From positions 11,832,482-11,896,481 of the forward strand of contig CM055897.1 in NCBI GenBank assembly GCA_029582155.1: DNA of 64,000 nt, given 5' to 3'. Source of the stretch: Panopea generosa. Its lineage: Eukaryota > Mollusca > Bivalvia > Adapedonta > Hiatellidae. Numbering within the stretch: position 1 is the stretch's first letter; each line of letters starts with the position of its first letter. This document shows positions 1 to 12,846 of this stretch, piece after piece. Both the position numbers and the translations under genes were made by a program. The notes beneath the pieces are model-generated. The model was not told the origin of the DNA. It saw nothing but the letters and a program-made list of their open reading frames with translations, and made no database searches.

Positions 1-263
1 TTTCATTTACCAAAAACATATATAAGTGCAAAAGGGACCTCTCCTATCCCCTTTTTAAAATAACTGACTTTTTAAAAAAAACACAAAAAAACAAATACAT
101 AATTATTATATAAACCATATTTATAAATGCTGCAACTTGACACATATAATTTTCATTACGACAAATGGTTATACAAGTTATTATGTTTTTTTTATTTAAT
201 GTCAATCTTGTTATCTATCTTGTACATATACTGAAAAGATAAATAAACGCTGGATGAATGAAT

Positions 264-431
264 TTCAGAGCCACATCATCAAACCATTGTAAGTGATCTA
301 GTTACAGGTTTAGAAAATACTAATGTGAAGGTATTTCATGCATGATGATTTGCATTCATGAAATACCTTTGCATAAGAATATTTTGAAACTGTAAATATC
401 CCTTACAATAGTTTGATAATGTGGCTCTGAA
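264..431. mobile_element. Palindromic MITE-like element, left-arm copy
   Basis: This 168-bp imperfect palindrome starts TTCAGAGCCACATCATC and ends with its complement (GATAATGTGGCTCTGAA). The terminal arms match over about 30 bp. A second inner pair, GGTATTTCATG and CATGAAATACC, brackets the centre. It has no coding capacity. The size and full-length self-complementarity fit a foldback MITE or a structured hairpin. The same unit is at 17844-18010 in the other arm, so it predates the arm duplication. I saw no convincing target-site duplication. Confidence 0.7.
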
Positions 432-551
432 TTTTGAAGTCTTTCAGTTTATAATGTATTTTGATCTGCCGGAATATATGATTATTGTTGTATTGTTTAT
501 GTTGAACTGCAATAAAATCCAGTTGACATTAATTTTAATAGTATCGTTTTA

Positions 552-3419
552 GTTTAAACAATATTTATTCGTTTTCAACATATTACATATAAATATATTC
601 AAATAGTCAGCGATACATAACAATAGAATTGAGAAGAAAGCTATTTCTAGCTTATACAAAGTCTCTCTTCTGAATATCGTGCAATGACTATACAATGGTG
701 TTACAAATGCGATGAAAACAAATTAATTACTAGACAAACGGATTATAAGCAGCGCTTGAGATGAAAATAATAAATATGTGCAAGTATCTTGATCGTTGAG
801 AATACAGATGTAGCTGATTTTGGTATGTATATAGGCTGCGGCGTATGCGACGCTTCAACTACAGAGAGTTGTGTATATTAGCACTGAACAATAATTGCCG
901 TATATAATTTAAAATTTATTAAAAAAGAAAAAAAAATATGTGAGTAGAAATAAAGTGGAAAGGGTAGATAGAGAGAAACAGGAAAAGAGAAGTGTGATCA
1001 CAGGATACCTTTTGTGGTGTTGTGGGTCACTCTTATGGAATAAAGGATAGTTCATTTCAATGAATAAAACGCTTGGTCTTCGAAATGTATGTTTGGACAT
1101 GGTGAAATATTTTACGATTGACATCATCAGAAAGAGAGTCGTTGCCGAACAGTTGTGTGTTTAGGTCTAGACGAGTTATAAGACGAAGGACGTCATGGAG
1201 TAGAGTTCTTTGGCGTTGATATAAGGGGCATGTGAAGAAAAAGTGATACGTATCCTCAATTTCTGCACAGACACAGGTAGGGCTTTCTACAATGTTTTTG
1301 GAAAACAGGTGCTCTTTCAAGGAACTGCAGTGCATCCGTAACCGCGCATGCTGAATTGCCGAATCTCTTCTACCATCGTAATAAAATTTTGGAACAGTCT
1401 TCTTGTTAGAATTTAGATCGTGCTTGAAAGACAAGACGGAAGCAGCAGACCGGGTGGCAGGGGGTAGTTTGTTCCATTCTGATATAGTGGAGGGGAGGAA
1501 AGATGCAGAGAAGTGTTGTGTATTGAAGGAAACGTTCCTAATGTGGTCAGAATTGCGTAGGCCATAGGTTGCAACATTACCTACTGTCATGGGGATCATA
1601 TTGGATAAGTAGGTAGGGGTAGAAGGGCTGTTGAGCATTTTATAGAAGTGGATCAATTTGTGTTTTCGTCTGCGGGACTTCAAAGGCTCAAGAGCAGATT
1701 CTTTGTATACGTTATTAAGTGATACCAGGCTTGTTGCTCCCGTAATGATTCAAGCTGCTTCGATTTGGATTTTTTCAAGGTCTTCTTCTTCAGCTTTCGT
1801 TTTATTATCCCAAACGACGTCAGAGTATTCGAGTGTAGGTCTAATGAAAGATGTGTAGATAGTTTCAAGCGGCCGACGATCAAGAGTGAATTTGAGAGAG
1901 CGCAGATTGTTGACTCGATTCCAAGCTTTTTTGGTGATGTCTTCAATGTGTTTGTGCCATGTGCCATCGTTAGATAGAGTTATTCCAAGGTGTTTGTGAT
2001 TGTCAGCGTCCTGTATTTGAATAGAGTTCATGAATATGGGCGGGTGCTGGGGTTTGACATGTTTGCGAGAAATAAGTAGAGATTCAGTTTTAGAAGGATT
2101 AAAAGTTACTAGCCAGGTTGAAGCCCAGTCATTGATTTTTTGTAGGTCAGAATTTAAACGGAGAGCGTCATGTTGAGTATTATCGACAATAACATAAAGG
2201 GTTTAGTCGTCAGCAAAGAGGCGAATCGCAGAGCCTATTTCAGAAACAATATCATTGATATAAACAAAAAATAATAATGGACCAAGAATTGAGCCTTGAG
2301 GAACACCAGCCGATATTGGAACCGTGTCAGATGAGGTCCCGGAAAGGACTACACATTGTGTTCTGCCAGCTAAATAATCTTTGAACCAAAGAAGAAGAGA
2401 GGCAGATATACGACTGCGTTCAAGTTTGAATAAGAGTCCCTTATGCCACACGCGGTCGAAAGTGTAGATATATCACAAAAGACAGCTCGAACCTCTTTAC
2501 CATCACCTAGAGCCTTGCAAAAGGTATGATAAATATATGTAAGCTGATTGACAGTAGAGTCCTTGGGAACGAAGCCAGATTGAAAAGAAGAGATGAAGTT
2601 TTGTCATGGAAGAAGTTAAATACATGTTTGTGGATAATCCTTTCGAGGACTTTACTGATTGCACTGAGTAGGGAGATTGGCCTGTAGTTGCTAACATCGT
2701 GAGGGTCTTTCTTCTTGTAGATTGCACAGACGTGGGTTAGTTTCCATTGACGGGGAACTTTGGATAGTCGTACGGAGTAATTGAAGAGATCACAGAGAGG
2801 TCGGGATAGTTCGTTTGAGAGTTCTTTGAGCACTATGTTATTGATGGTATTGGGACCGGTGGCTTTCCCTGATTTAAGAATTTTTAGGGCGTCAGTGACC
2901 TCTTTAGGCTGGATGGTAATGTTGGTGAGTTTAGGACTTTGATCGCTGATGGGAAGGTTTGGGAGGTCTTTATTCGTGTCATCTAGGAGTGTTTGTGCTT
3001 GAAAGAATATGTTGAGTATGTCTGCTTTTTCTGTGTTTGTTTCATATGTGTTGTTGTGATAAAGTGTTGGTATTCTTGTTGTAGAGGAATTGGGATTAAT
3101 GAAGCCTTTTAGAAGTTTCAAGTAGTCAGACGAATTGTGTTGTGACAGATGGTACATTAGTATTTCGGCCAGTTTGGTGTTGTGTACGTGTTTGGCATTG
3201 CGTACGAGTGAGTTAGTTTTGTTGCGTATGGTGTTGTATGTATTCCAATGGTTTGGGTTGTTTGTTTTGCGTGCTCTGATATATGCTCGTTTTCTTCTTC
3301 GAATATGGGTTCTAATTGTGTTGTGCATCCAAGGTGGGTCGGTGGGTCGTACTGTTACAGTTTTGTTAAGAATACACTCATCACATAAAGAAAAAAGAAA
3401 GTAAAGCTGCAGTGAGACT
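552..3419 (-). mobile_element. LINE-A: 5'-truncated non-LTR retrotransposon
   Basis: The element is a 2868-bp insertion flanked by an 11-bp direct repeat, GTATCGTTTTA, at 541-551 and 3420-3430. The matching site in the other arm (about 17710-17740 on the opposite strand) is empty, which fixes both boundaries. It encodes a reverse transcriptase but no endonuclease, so it is 5' truncated, as is usual for target-primed LINE insertions. The 3' end (toward position 552) has about 500 bp of untranslated sequence, an AATAAA, and no poly(A) tail. That and the protein resemble the Jockey/CR1 group; the clade call is inference. It inserted after the arms separated. Confidence 0.92.
1057..3328 (-). pseudogene. 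LINE-A reverse transcriptase ORF, broken
   Basis: Read on the minus strand from 3328, the protein shows a linker and RT fingers (KATGPNTINNIVLKEL, NYRPISLLSAISKVLERI). Next come GFVPKDSTVNQLTYIYHTF in another frame, then the palm (SAGVPQGSILGPLLFFVYIN and the FADD active-site box near 2205). After the thumb (HLGITLSNDGTWHKHI, IRPTLEYSDVVWD) a C-terminal domain carries a C-x-C-x(9)-C zinc-knuckle-like run (CVCAEIEDTYHFFFTC). At least two frameshifts (about 2460-2600) and two in-frame stops (right after FADD, and near 1750) interrupt it, so it is inactive. These are LINE enzymes that copy the element RNA at a nicked target. Confidence 0.9.
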
Positions 3420-3565
3420 GTATCGTTTTATCACAAACAATCCAGTCAAATCGATATTTACCAATTTATCACTATAATCTTTAATAGAATTGGAAACAAC
3501 GTAAGTGCGTTAAGTTACACATACATGCGTGTATTGAAATATAGGGAAAATATTTTACTAAAACG

Positions 3566-3975
3566 TCTCATTACACAGTTACGCCTTATTTTCTCCACGG
3601 TAACATGATTTTACGCTTAAAAAAGGCCTATGTAATTTGGTTTTGAAATATTTTCAAAATGGTTCATAGAGGCTGTGATTTCTTGTTGCAGATGTGTAGA
3701 GCAAAAGTTGGCATATAAGACATCACTGGTGTTAAAAACTGACTTTTAAAGGATTTCAACATATGCATGTATTTATGAGCATTTGAGGACTTATTTTTTT
3801 CAAAATATCTCAGGGTGTCAATGCATCCTCTTTTAAAAAGACAACTGGTCAACCTACTAGTTATTGTGCATATTTATGTGGGTATACGCTATCCAAAAAA
3901 AAAATACTTTGTTGAATTCTTTTTTTACCATTATTTTATATAGAACGAAGAATGACATTCAGCTGTGTAGTGAGA
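3566..3975. mobile_element. MITE with TCACTACACAGTT ends, left-arm copy
   Basis: The element of about 410 bp starts TCTCATTACACAGTT and ends with the complement of TCTCACTACACAGCT. Equivalent copies lie at 17223-17586 (other arm) and 31029-31415 (outside the palindrome). The copies share interior sequence, such as the complement of TTTTGCTCTACACATCTGCA, and there is no coding capacity. The CACTA start recalls CACTA/EnSpm termini, but no 3-bp target duplication is clear, so I leave the superfamily open. Confidence 0.75.
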
Positions 3976-5029
3976 CCTATACGGATATGTAACAAAATAG
4001 TAAGATTGTTGTGGCCTAATTCCGTAGTGTTAGCTAGTACGTGTCCATTGTAATGGTATATTTAGAATAGGTAGCGTGGAATTGTAAAAACGTATCGATA
4101 GCTCGATAGGTGTAACGATTTTCAGATCTTTTTACATTTTCATTCTTTGATTAAAGAATAAATCATTTTAAAGTTTATTTCATCAAATTCAATAAAATAT
4201 TAAGAAAATTAAAATAATTAAACGGGTTTATTTGTCATAAAACTAATGTAAGTTTATATTGGCCTAATATCGTAAAATCTGTGTTATGGGGAAACGGTCT
4301 AGTTATCAGAATCATCTTTGGAGTTGGCGTGACGAGAAAGATTGGGCAGGTTACTGATCCAGTACATAACGGCAGATGGGTACGTGAATTTTATATTATG
4401 TTGTATTTAAATGTCTGATAGATATATCTTTTACATAATCAGATATAAGTAAAGTTGTATAAATTGTTCATATCCATTCCGAAGATAATGTCTGTAATTT
4501 AATACACATCCATGGTATTGAGAAGCGTTTCATTAGAATATAGGCCGAGGAATCTGAGAACGTATTTTGAGCTGTTGATATTGTGTTTACGATGAAGTGT
4601 TGAAATTCACAATGTTAGAATTGATTGATATGTGTAATTAAATTTTGTTGATTCTTATTCTGATTTTCACAAAGTGAATAGATACAGAATTCGTCTGTAA
4701 TTGTTCATATTATAAATGAGAAGTTATGTAGAGATATAATTGCTATTTTGAGATTGACGGAAGGGCGTATATGAGATGTTTAAACTGCCATGAAACTGCA
4801 GATAGTAAGACTTGGATGAACTGTTATCATATATTGATAAATCTACCATGAAACTGTTATTGATTGCAATGTTATAATATGTTGCTGTAAGATGGTAAGA
4901 AATGAATGCACTGTTATCATATATTGATAAAAATACCATGAAATTGATAGATGGTAAGTAATAAACGCCATGTCATTACATATTTGTGTAACTAGTAAAT
5001 ATGAGTTTATTTATATTGTAGCCGTTTTT

Positions 5030-5310
5030 AGATGTAAGCGAGACATGTGTCCGCTACGTCAACGACGTATATAGACGTGACAGGAAGTCAGCCGATGGTA
5101 GTACCGTCATAAGGACAGCAACCCACATACTCGTCATATGGACGACTTGACGGTCCTGATGTCGAGTACGGTCGAAAGTCGGTACGAGGCAACGTAAAGT
5201 CAGATACTCAGTATAGAGTTCTAGGGAAGATAACCCAGTTTATACAGCCATCGCCGCAAGGGACGAGTGATACTAAATCTACGATAATACGGACACGATA
5301 GTAGTATCTA
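5030..5310. other. CpG-dense segment inside the left arm
   Basis: In otherwise AT-rich arm DNA this stretch of about 280 bp is rich in CG dinucleotides, with many ACG/CGT words (for example CTACGTCAACGACGTATATA). It is matched at about 15890-16160 in the right arm. A 58-codon open frame runs through 5127-5300, but a one-base indel in the other copy breaks that frame, so coding is unlikely. It may be a regulatory island or part of an old mobile element. Confidence 0.35.
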
Positions 5311-8277
5311 GTGCATTTTTAAAAACAGTTTTTACATTCAAATGCTATAAGCGATGTAGATTACGAGACGTGTAGGGCGATAGAACTGTGTAAAAAAAGT
5401 GTTAATACCATCATAGTACCTTTTTAAACCAGCTGTGTTTTTTTTGTTGAGTAATTATCTCTAATTTGTATACATTGTATAATTGTATATTCGTAATTTT
5501 ATTCATGTAAAATTAAAATTGTAAATTTTACTTTGTGTATGCTTGTATTCTACCCTCGTGCGTTGTCGGCCCTTGGTCATTTTGCTACAAGTGAGACCTA
5601 TACGGATATAAACCAATCGAGTACATTGTTTGTAAGCTGTGTATCCAGAAAGTCTCTTTACATTATCGATCTAATTCATCATGTACAATATCAAACAGTA
5701 TCAATGATTGAAAAATCTTCACTTGAATAGGATACAGCATTTAAATGTGAAGCAAAATCTACTGATATCATATTAATGACAGTTTATGTACCCTGATACA
5801 TTCTGATTTTTTTTTGCTATGGTTTTGCATACTGTATTTTGTATTTCTTGCACGTAACCATATAAATAACATATTAAGTAACACAGTCTGTAATGTATTG
5901 TATCGTATCAAATTAGTTCCCCGCATTTAAACATAGAATTTTCTACGGTAACTCTGAGACCAGCTATGTCCGAAGGCTTTGAACAAACTTACATGTCTTT
6001 GTCACGTTTTAAAGCTAAATTGTGTTTTAAAGAGTGGACACATTTAACACAATTGTCGTTTTTAGATTCTCTTTACATGTCTCAATACGAGTTATTTTGT
6101 ATGCTAATTCATATATTGTGTAGTGAAGTATAAGACATACCGTAAAATCAGTTTATAACCTTTGATGGTAACTATGTTCTAATACGTTATTTTGTCACAT
6201 GTAGTTGTAAATTTACTTGAATCATTTTTATTTGATAGTTTAATATTTTCTATCAATAAAATACTAGCGAAAAAGAGGCAAACGAATTTGAAAACGGTTA
6301 TCTTAGATATAATACATCCGTATATCTGCTTGGCTAAATGGTATCCGCATTACAGGGTTTAAGTTGGGAGTATGTGGTGTATTTTATATACTGTTGAACA
6401 TTAGTTTCTTGGTAAATAGATCAGTTTTAACGTCTAGATTTTCGCCGGTACTCATACTAAAACATATTAGAAATAGATTGATGATGTTTTAAATGGTACG
6501 AGTGAAATTTCATACACAGGTGCAAATCATGTATTAACTTAACTAAAATATGTGTATTTATTTATTTATAACCCATAGTCAGTATAATAGAAATAGTGGT
6601 GGGATGGGTGTGGGTTAAAACTTGGGGAAGAATAGTAAAATTATTTAGGAGGTTTCGGAGGGTGTTGATAGCTTGCCGTCTTCACCTTGGTAAATATTTT
6701 ATTCTTACATGTAGTACTTTTTTTGTTTTAGCTATCCTCAGTCAAATGATCAAACTGATGACTCTGAAACCCATATTTATAATTCATATACCCTTCAATA
6801 TTAGCTTGATGGAAAAGTGTTTTTATTATTATTTTTATTTTTATTTTATTATAACTATTGTACTCGTCCCGGAGTCGGCGTTCATTTTTTGTTTAAGACT
6901 TTTAGCAACCTCATATCTCAGTAACTAACTAAGTGTGTTCACAACCAAAGAATGGACTCAATTAGACAATGAAATAATTTTAATTTTGTTTTGATTTTAG
7001 ACAGTACAATAGCCCGTTTTACATAGACGGTTTAAGTTCTTAGCAAGTTTAAGTCTAAGAAACTATTAGTGATACATCAATTTAACTTCACGTGTTTGTT
7101 CACTACGTTTAAGGGTGTGTGAACAAGTGACATTTGATCACTGTCACGTTTATACTCGGTTATTTTGATTAAAGTTTCATAGAAAGCTTTTATCTCAGTA
7201 ACTGCTAGTTTAAGAGAAGACATTGTTTTTAAGTTTTCTCAATAATAGCCCTTGTACATATAACAGAGCCTTTGTGGCTATCCTGTTTGGCTCTCGGATG
7301 AAAATAAACACAATTTTGCCACAAGTTCACCAGAGAAACAATCTAAGAAAATGTCAATGAAAATGTTTATATAGTTTCAGAGATATCAAATTTCAAAAGC
7401 TCACGTTTGGTGGGTCAATGTAACCAAGTTTTATTAAAATTGAGTCAGTATAGTTTTCTCTAGGTAATACTGTTTGACGTCTGGACATAGATTATGATAC
7501 TGGATGGTTACATATTGTCATGAATCTTAAGAAAAGTGAAATATCAATAATAAATCAGATTAGAAGTGATATTCCCCTGCTAGACTTGAAACGGGAAGAT
7601 ACGTTGAAGTGACACCAGGGCAAATACTTTGAAATGCCGTCTATTGAGGATGAAATGTACTTTTTATTGACCTGTGAACTTAATAACCTATTAAGAGAAA
7701 ATACTTTTGGTGATACATTGGATGACAATACTTATATGACTCTTCAAGTTCACGAGAAAATGTCATACTAGTATCTGACGCATACATATCCTAAAAATAT
7801 TCATTCAAGAACAATGATATTAAGAGGTTATTAACTGGGATTGGTGTGCCTCTTGGTGATATTGGCCCATCAAAGTGATATGAGGCCCGAGGGCTTTAGT
7901 TTTTAGTTTCCTAAACCCCAAAACAAATATCTCTTGTTTTATTGACACTGACCAATGATAGAACGAGGCTGTTAAAACTATTGTTTGGAACAAAAATGTA
8001 ACGTGTTCTACCTCCTTCAACATCTTAGTTAATAAAAAGTAAAAAAAAAATAACAATATCTTACACATGACATACATTTCATTCATACACATTCTTAATG
8101 TTATCTCGAGGCCAAACATTCATATGTTCTCATGTATCCTTTCTCTGCTATCCTTTTATGTACTCTTTTTATTTTCCTTTCATTTTATACATCTATATCT
8201 ACATATTACTCCCAATAATCAATTTCTAGTTAATACTTCGAGCGGTGTCTGGGGAACAACAAAAGAAATAATAAAAA

Positions 8278-9589
8278 ATGAATTATGGTTTAAAAAGAAG
8301 AAATAATACCAGTGATAGGCGCAGAAATGTAGACGTAAGACATACGAGAGTAGGCGACAATGACAGCACGCACATTAATGGAAACCGAAGTACTAGTTAC
8401 CGATCATTTGAACAATATCCGCAAAGAAGTTACCAACATATCGAAAATAATCGCGAATACAACAAACATAACGCTCAAACAAATAACCAAAGCAGAAAAA
8501 AATCTCATACTTATGACAATAGAGGTAACAGACAAGACAGCTGGAATAGAAATGCTCAACAAGACGGATGGAGAAACAGACGAGGCTATAATGGAAGCAT
8601 GAACTATTACAGTGAATCAAGATAGGTTCAATTAGGGTTTTGGAATGTAAATGGATGGTCTAGTGATAGCGGTTCAGATAATTTTATTTTTAGAGAAAAT
8701 TGTGTATGTTTTATGAATATTGATATTATTGGCCTAGCTGAAACTCATCTTTTAAAAGAAAATCATTGAGCTTTAGATAATTATGTGTTTATTGGGCCTA
8801 ATAGGAAACAGATAAATGTTAATGCTAGAAATGGATCAGGAGGCGTATGTTTACTTGTAAAGAGTGACTTATATAAGGAGTTTGAGATTAATGTATTAGC
8901 AAAGTCATATGAAGGCATTTTATGGGTGTCTTTTAAAAAAAAAAAAACTTTTATCTTTTAGCGTATGTGTATTATTTACCTCCTCAAGGATCTTCAAGAT
9001 ATGTCAATTCGAATGATTTTCATGATCAACTCTTAACAAATATATATATGAATATCAAAAATTAGGTCAGTTTGTCATATGTGGTGATTTTAACAGCAGA
9101 GTTGGTGATATGCCAGATTTTATCGAAGGTGTTGATAATGTCTTAGAAAGAGATGTGATTGAGTTTACTAAAAATGCATATGGAGACATGTTGTCTAATT
9201 TTTTAATTGATAGTAATTGTTGTATAATGAAGTGGAGACATTTTAAAAGTAATAATTTCACATGTATTTCATCGAAAGGTAGTTCTGTAGTCGATTACTT
9301 TATAGTTCCTTATGAAGGCATTGAATGTATAGATAATGTAAATGTAACTATTGGATCAGATATGGTGCGGGAACAATGTATAGAGTCGAGGAGTATACCT
9401 GATCACTCACTTTTGACATGTTATTTTTTTCCTAAATGTTTGAAATCTGCAATTGCAGAACAAAATAACAAATATATCATAACAGAAAAGATGTATACAA
9501 AATTTGATGTTAGACATATTCCTGAACATTTTTGTCTTAATTCAGAAATAGCTTTTGATAACAGTATTCAAGAAACGATTTCAAAATAA
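8278..9589 (+). pseudogene. LINE-B N-terminus and APE endonuclease, broken
   Basis: A 115-residue Arg/Asn/Gln/Ser-rich stretch (8278-8625) precedes the endonuclease. The nuclease core shows GFWNVNGWSSDS (about 8637), the catalytic Glu motif IDIIGLAETHLL (about 8720), GDFNSRVGD (about 9083), SSVVDYFIVP (about 9282) and the final IPDHSLL (about 9397). These are the conserved blocks of exonuclease-endonuclease-phosphatase domains that nick target DNA for LINEs. A TGA stop at about 8768 and a frameshift in the A-run at about 8937-8960 break the frame. The start of the element may lie in the stretch shared with the arm, so the true 5' end is uncertain. Confidence 0.87.
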
Positions 9590-12567
9590 AAAAATAATGA
9601 ACAAGAACAGAGTGCAGTAGATATTTTGTATAATTCGTTTTCATGTATTATTAAAGATGAAATATTAGAGAAAATACCTAGCAAAAAAGGTTGTTTAAAA
9701 ATATTGGTATTCTAATAAACGTAAACAAATTTCAAAAACACGGTGGAATGAAAATTTAATTAAACTTTGGAATGATATGTGTAGCGTGGAGAGAATTTGG
9801 TTAAAGACTAATGGTATGATAAAAAGTAGTAAAAAAGAGTTTTTGTTGAGAAAAGAAAAAAATTCGATAAAAATGTACAACAAAGTAAACGTAGATACTG
9901 GTTTAAATTGCAGGAAGAGATTATTAATGATGTTAAGAAAAACCCAAATGAATTTTGGAAAACTATTGGTCGGGTTGGTGTTAGAGATAATAGAAAAAAC
10001 GACATACCTATGGAAATTTTAGATAACGATGGTAAAATTGTTACAGATAAAACAGCTGTTTTTAATAAATGGAAGTTAGATTTTTGTGACCTTCTTAATC
10101 AAGATATAAACACTGATATTGATATAGAAAATGTGGATGTTTATCTTAATGTTAATAATGATAGTCAAAATTTTAGTTGTGGTTTTACGTTAGATGAAGT
10201 AAGAAAATCTGTACTTAATGTTCGTAATGGGCGTTCCATTGGAGTAGATGAAATTCCAGGGGAGGTCCTAAAGAATGAAATAGTGATAAGTTACCTTCAT
10301 AAGTGTTTTAATATATTTTTGAATACAGGTAAAGTTCCTACTGTGTGGGGTAGGGGTATTATTACTCCTATTCCAAAATGTACATCTAGTAATCCAAGAG
10401 ACCCTTATATTTGAAGGTCAAAATGGGTTTCATAAAGGTTGTAGTACCATTGACCATCTTACATCTCTAACAAACTTAATAGATACTAGGAAAAAAATGA
10501 AAAAATCTACTTATTGTACTTTTATTGATTTTAGAAAGGCATATGATACTGTAAATAGAGATATTCTGTGGAAAAATTAGATAAGTCAGGAATTCGGAGG
10601 AAACTTTTAGAAGCCATTAAATCTCTCTATAAGAATGTATTATGTTCTATTAAGTTAAATGGTTTTAACACGGACTGGTTTAGTGTAAATACGGGCTTGG
10701 AGCAATGGTGTTCTTTATCACCGATACCGTTTAACCTGTATATTAATGACTTGCTTTGAAAATAAATACGTTATTGAAGGGTGTTCTGATAGATGACACT
10801 CTAATTTCAGTTCTTTTATATGCAGATAATATTGTTCTAATAGCAGAAACACCAGAAGATCTATGTTAAACATGCTTAATAGTTGGTGCATCAATAAGTA
10901 TTTGTCAGTTAACTGTACTAAATCCAATATAGTACATTTTAGAAATCCATCATGTGCACGTTGTAATGTTATATTTAAGTTTGGCAATGATGTAATTGAG
11001 TACACGTCACAATATAAATACCTAGGTCTTATATTAACAGAACATCTAGATTTTGCAGTGACTGCAAAAAAATGTTGGGCAATCTGCAAACAGAGTGTTA
11101 GGCCTTCTTATTGCAAAATCAAAAGCTTTCGGAGGTTTCCCATATGAGTTTTTTTTTTCAAAATTATATGACAATCTTGTTTTTCCAGTTATTGCGTATG
11201 GGGAGGGAGTTTGGGGTACACATAACTCTAGTAGCATAAATGCTGTCCAGAATAGAGCGGCTAGATATTTTTAAAGTGTGGGTAAATACACACCAAATTC
11301 TGCAGTTACCGGAGATATAGGAATGACCCTATGTATAGGTAAAGTGTGGAAATGTGTACTATTAAATTTGTGTCGTTGTATTAATATGCAAACTACAAGA
11401 CTAAATAAAAAAATATTTTTATGGTCAAATTCAAAAAGTAATAATAGATGCAAGAACTGGAATTTTAAAGAATTAGAAATGTTCAAAAAATATAATGTAG
11501 AAAGATATGGTAACGTTAATGTAAATGCAAATAAATTTGTACTTTTAAACGAAATAATACCACTGATTGTGAATGACGTTGTCACACAGTGGCACGAATA
11601 TGTAAACAGAGAAGTTTCAGGAAGAGGTAACGGGGGAAATAAACTTAGACTTTATAAACAGTTCAAACATGAATATATTGTGGAACCATACTGTAAATTA
11701 GTATACAATAGACGCAATAGAGTTTAGCAAAATTTAGAAGTGGCACTGCTCCAATAGCCATAGAAACTGGAAGATATAGACAGTTGAGTGTATTGATCGA
11801 GTGTGCTTTCATTGTAAAGATGAAGTTGAAAATGAGATGCATGTGTTACTAAATTGCCCTTTGTTTGATACCATTCGATCAGAGTTATTGACAAAAATTG
11901 TAAGTGTTTTTAAGGAATTTAATTCGTGTAGCGATAATGATAAACTATGCTATATACTACTGAACCAAAGTGTTGCGAAACTAAGTGCCAAAACCTGTTT
12001 TATGATTTTGGAGAAAAGAAGAAATATGTTATATAGTTGTATATAAATAATGTAATAGCTGATTTAGACATATGAAGCATTTTAACATTGTAGTGAGAAG
12101 TCGGTGTTAATCAGTTCATTCAAGATCTGATATAGAATGATATTCGATTTTTTAAAATATTTTTTATGCTTTAAGTAGCAGATGCGTTAGCATTTCTTTT
12201 CTTCCTCACATCGTTATCTTATATAATTTTAATAACATTTTAGACAATATGTCAAGATTAGCACCAGCCTCTCATTTTTACGGTGTATATATATGTTATA
12301 ACGTGGTGTGTTATATGTGCTATTCTGGAAGTATGTTTGCTATTCTGTAAGGGTATCAGTAAACATGCAAATATATAAACAGCAAGTATTATTAATTGTG
12401 ATAAATTGGTTTAAATATGTATTGATATGTTTTACATGTAATATAGTCTCTTATAATTCTTTATAGAATGGCATAGCTAATTATTAAATATAATGTTTTA
12501 TTTAATGTATATACTGTGCGTTAACCATGATGAGACTTGAATAAAGAAAAACTATCTATCTATGTAC
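8300..12567 (+). mobile_element. LINE-B: non-LTR retrotransposon in the palindrome spacer
   Basis: About 4.3 kb on the + strand carries, in order, a basic low-complexity N-terminal segment, an APE-type endonuclease, a reverse transcriptase, and a C-terminal domain with a CCHC-like knuckle. It ends in a short TATC microsatellite (ACTATCTATCTATG, about 12551-12564) rather than poly(A), a 3' end type seen in several LINE clades. Many stops and frameshifts make it inactive. It begins at or next to the inner end of the left arm, so most of the spacer is this element. The closest clade is not decided from sequence alone. Confidence 0.88.
9890..12046 (+). pseudogene. LINE-B reverse transcriptase and C-terminal domain, broken
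   Basis: RT blocks are seen in order but in changing frames. They are NPNEFWKTIGRVGV (about 9946), GRSIGVDEIPGEVLK (about 10230), QNGFHKGCSTIDHL (about 10417), CTFIDFRKAYDTVNRDILW (about 10520), INDLL (about 10744), LLYADNIVL (active site, YADN in place of YADD, about 10815) and YKYLGLILTEHLDF (about 11015). A C-terminal region (11278-12046) has FRSGTAPIAIETGRYRQL and CFHCKDEVENEMHVLLNCP, a zinc-knuckle-like block common in invertebrate LINEs. Several stops and frameshifts show it is dead. The YADN change may be a mutation after death. Confidence 0.88.
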
Positions 12568-12590
12568 TTAATTGTTATGACTTAACAAGC

Positions 12591-12846
12591 AGTGTCACCC
12601 AAATGTTTCAAAGAAAAATAAAGTCATCACTCATCTATAAAATACCAAACAACCTAGTTAATGCAGATCACCACCATCTAATCCCATTGAAAATATAGGT
12701 GGTCATGTTTCTTTTTCTCGAACCCTATACCATCAGAACTCATTCTTCCCTGGAACAATCAGAAATTGAAAAAAGGCTCCCAAGTTATGCCAAAGCCAGT
12801 ACAAGCCTCAATCAGTTTGCGGCTGGTCTTGCCACAGTGGAATTCT
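12591..12846 (+). mobile_element. LINE-C: 3' scrap of a second LINE
   Basis: Translation gives VTQMFQRKIKSSLIYKIPNN, then LVNADHHHLIPLK, SFFPGTIRNW and LPSYAKASTSLNQFAAGLA before a stop near 12846. These match the well-known C-terminal signature of many invertebrate LINE reverse transcriptases (a YKI.NNLV block, then SFFPRTIRDWN.LP). A stop replaces the Trp of RNW and a one-base shift follows. Only the last 85 or so codons remain. It lies between LINE-B and the inner end of the right arm. Confidence 0.75.

Larger units (their letters stand above)
1..8299 (+). repeat. Left arm of giant inverted repeat
   Basis: The arm reads as the reverse complement of 12920-18236. The outer end pairs at about position 3 with about 18236, and the inner end at 8299 (AATTATGGTTTAAAA) with 12920. 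A LINE at 552-3419 is present only in this arm. Without it the arm is about 5.4 kb. Sampled stretches agree at about 95%, with small indels; for example about 85 bp near 16860-16940 has no match in this arm. The arm is AT-rich and shows no gene I recognise. Short frames shared by both arms (for example 5533-5730) differ mainly by amino-acid-changing substitutions, so they are probably not coding. The left edge of the window cuts the arm, so its true outer end is unknown. Confidence 0.93.

Noticed and set aside
5533-5730. 65-codon frame present in both palindrome arms (partner 15442-15639)
   Set aside because: All six amino-acid differences I see come from few substitutions, so no sign of protein constraint.
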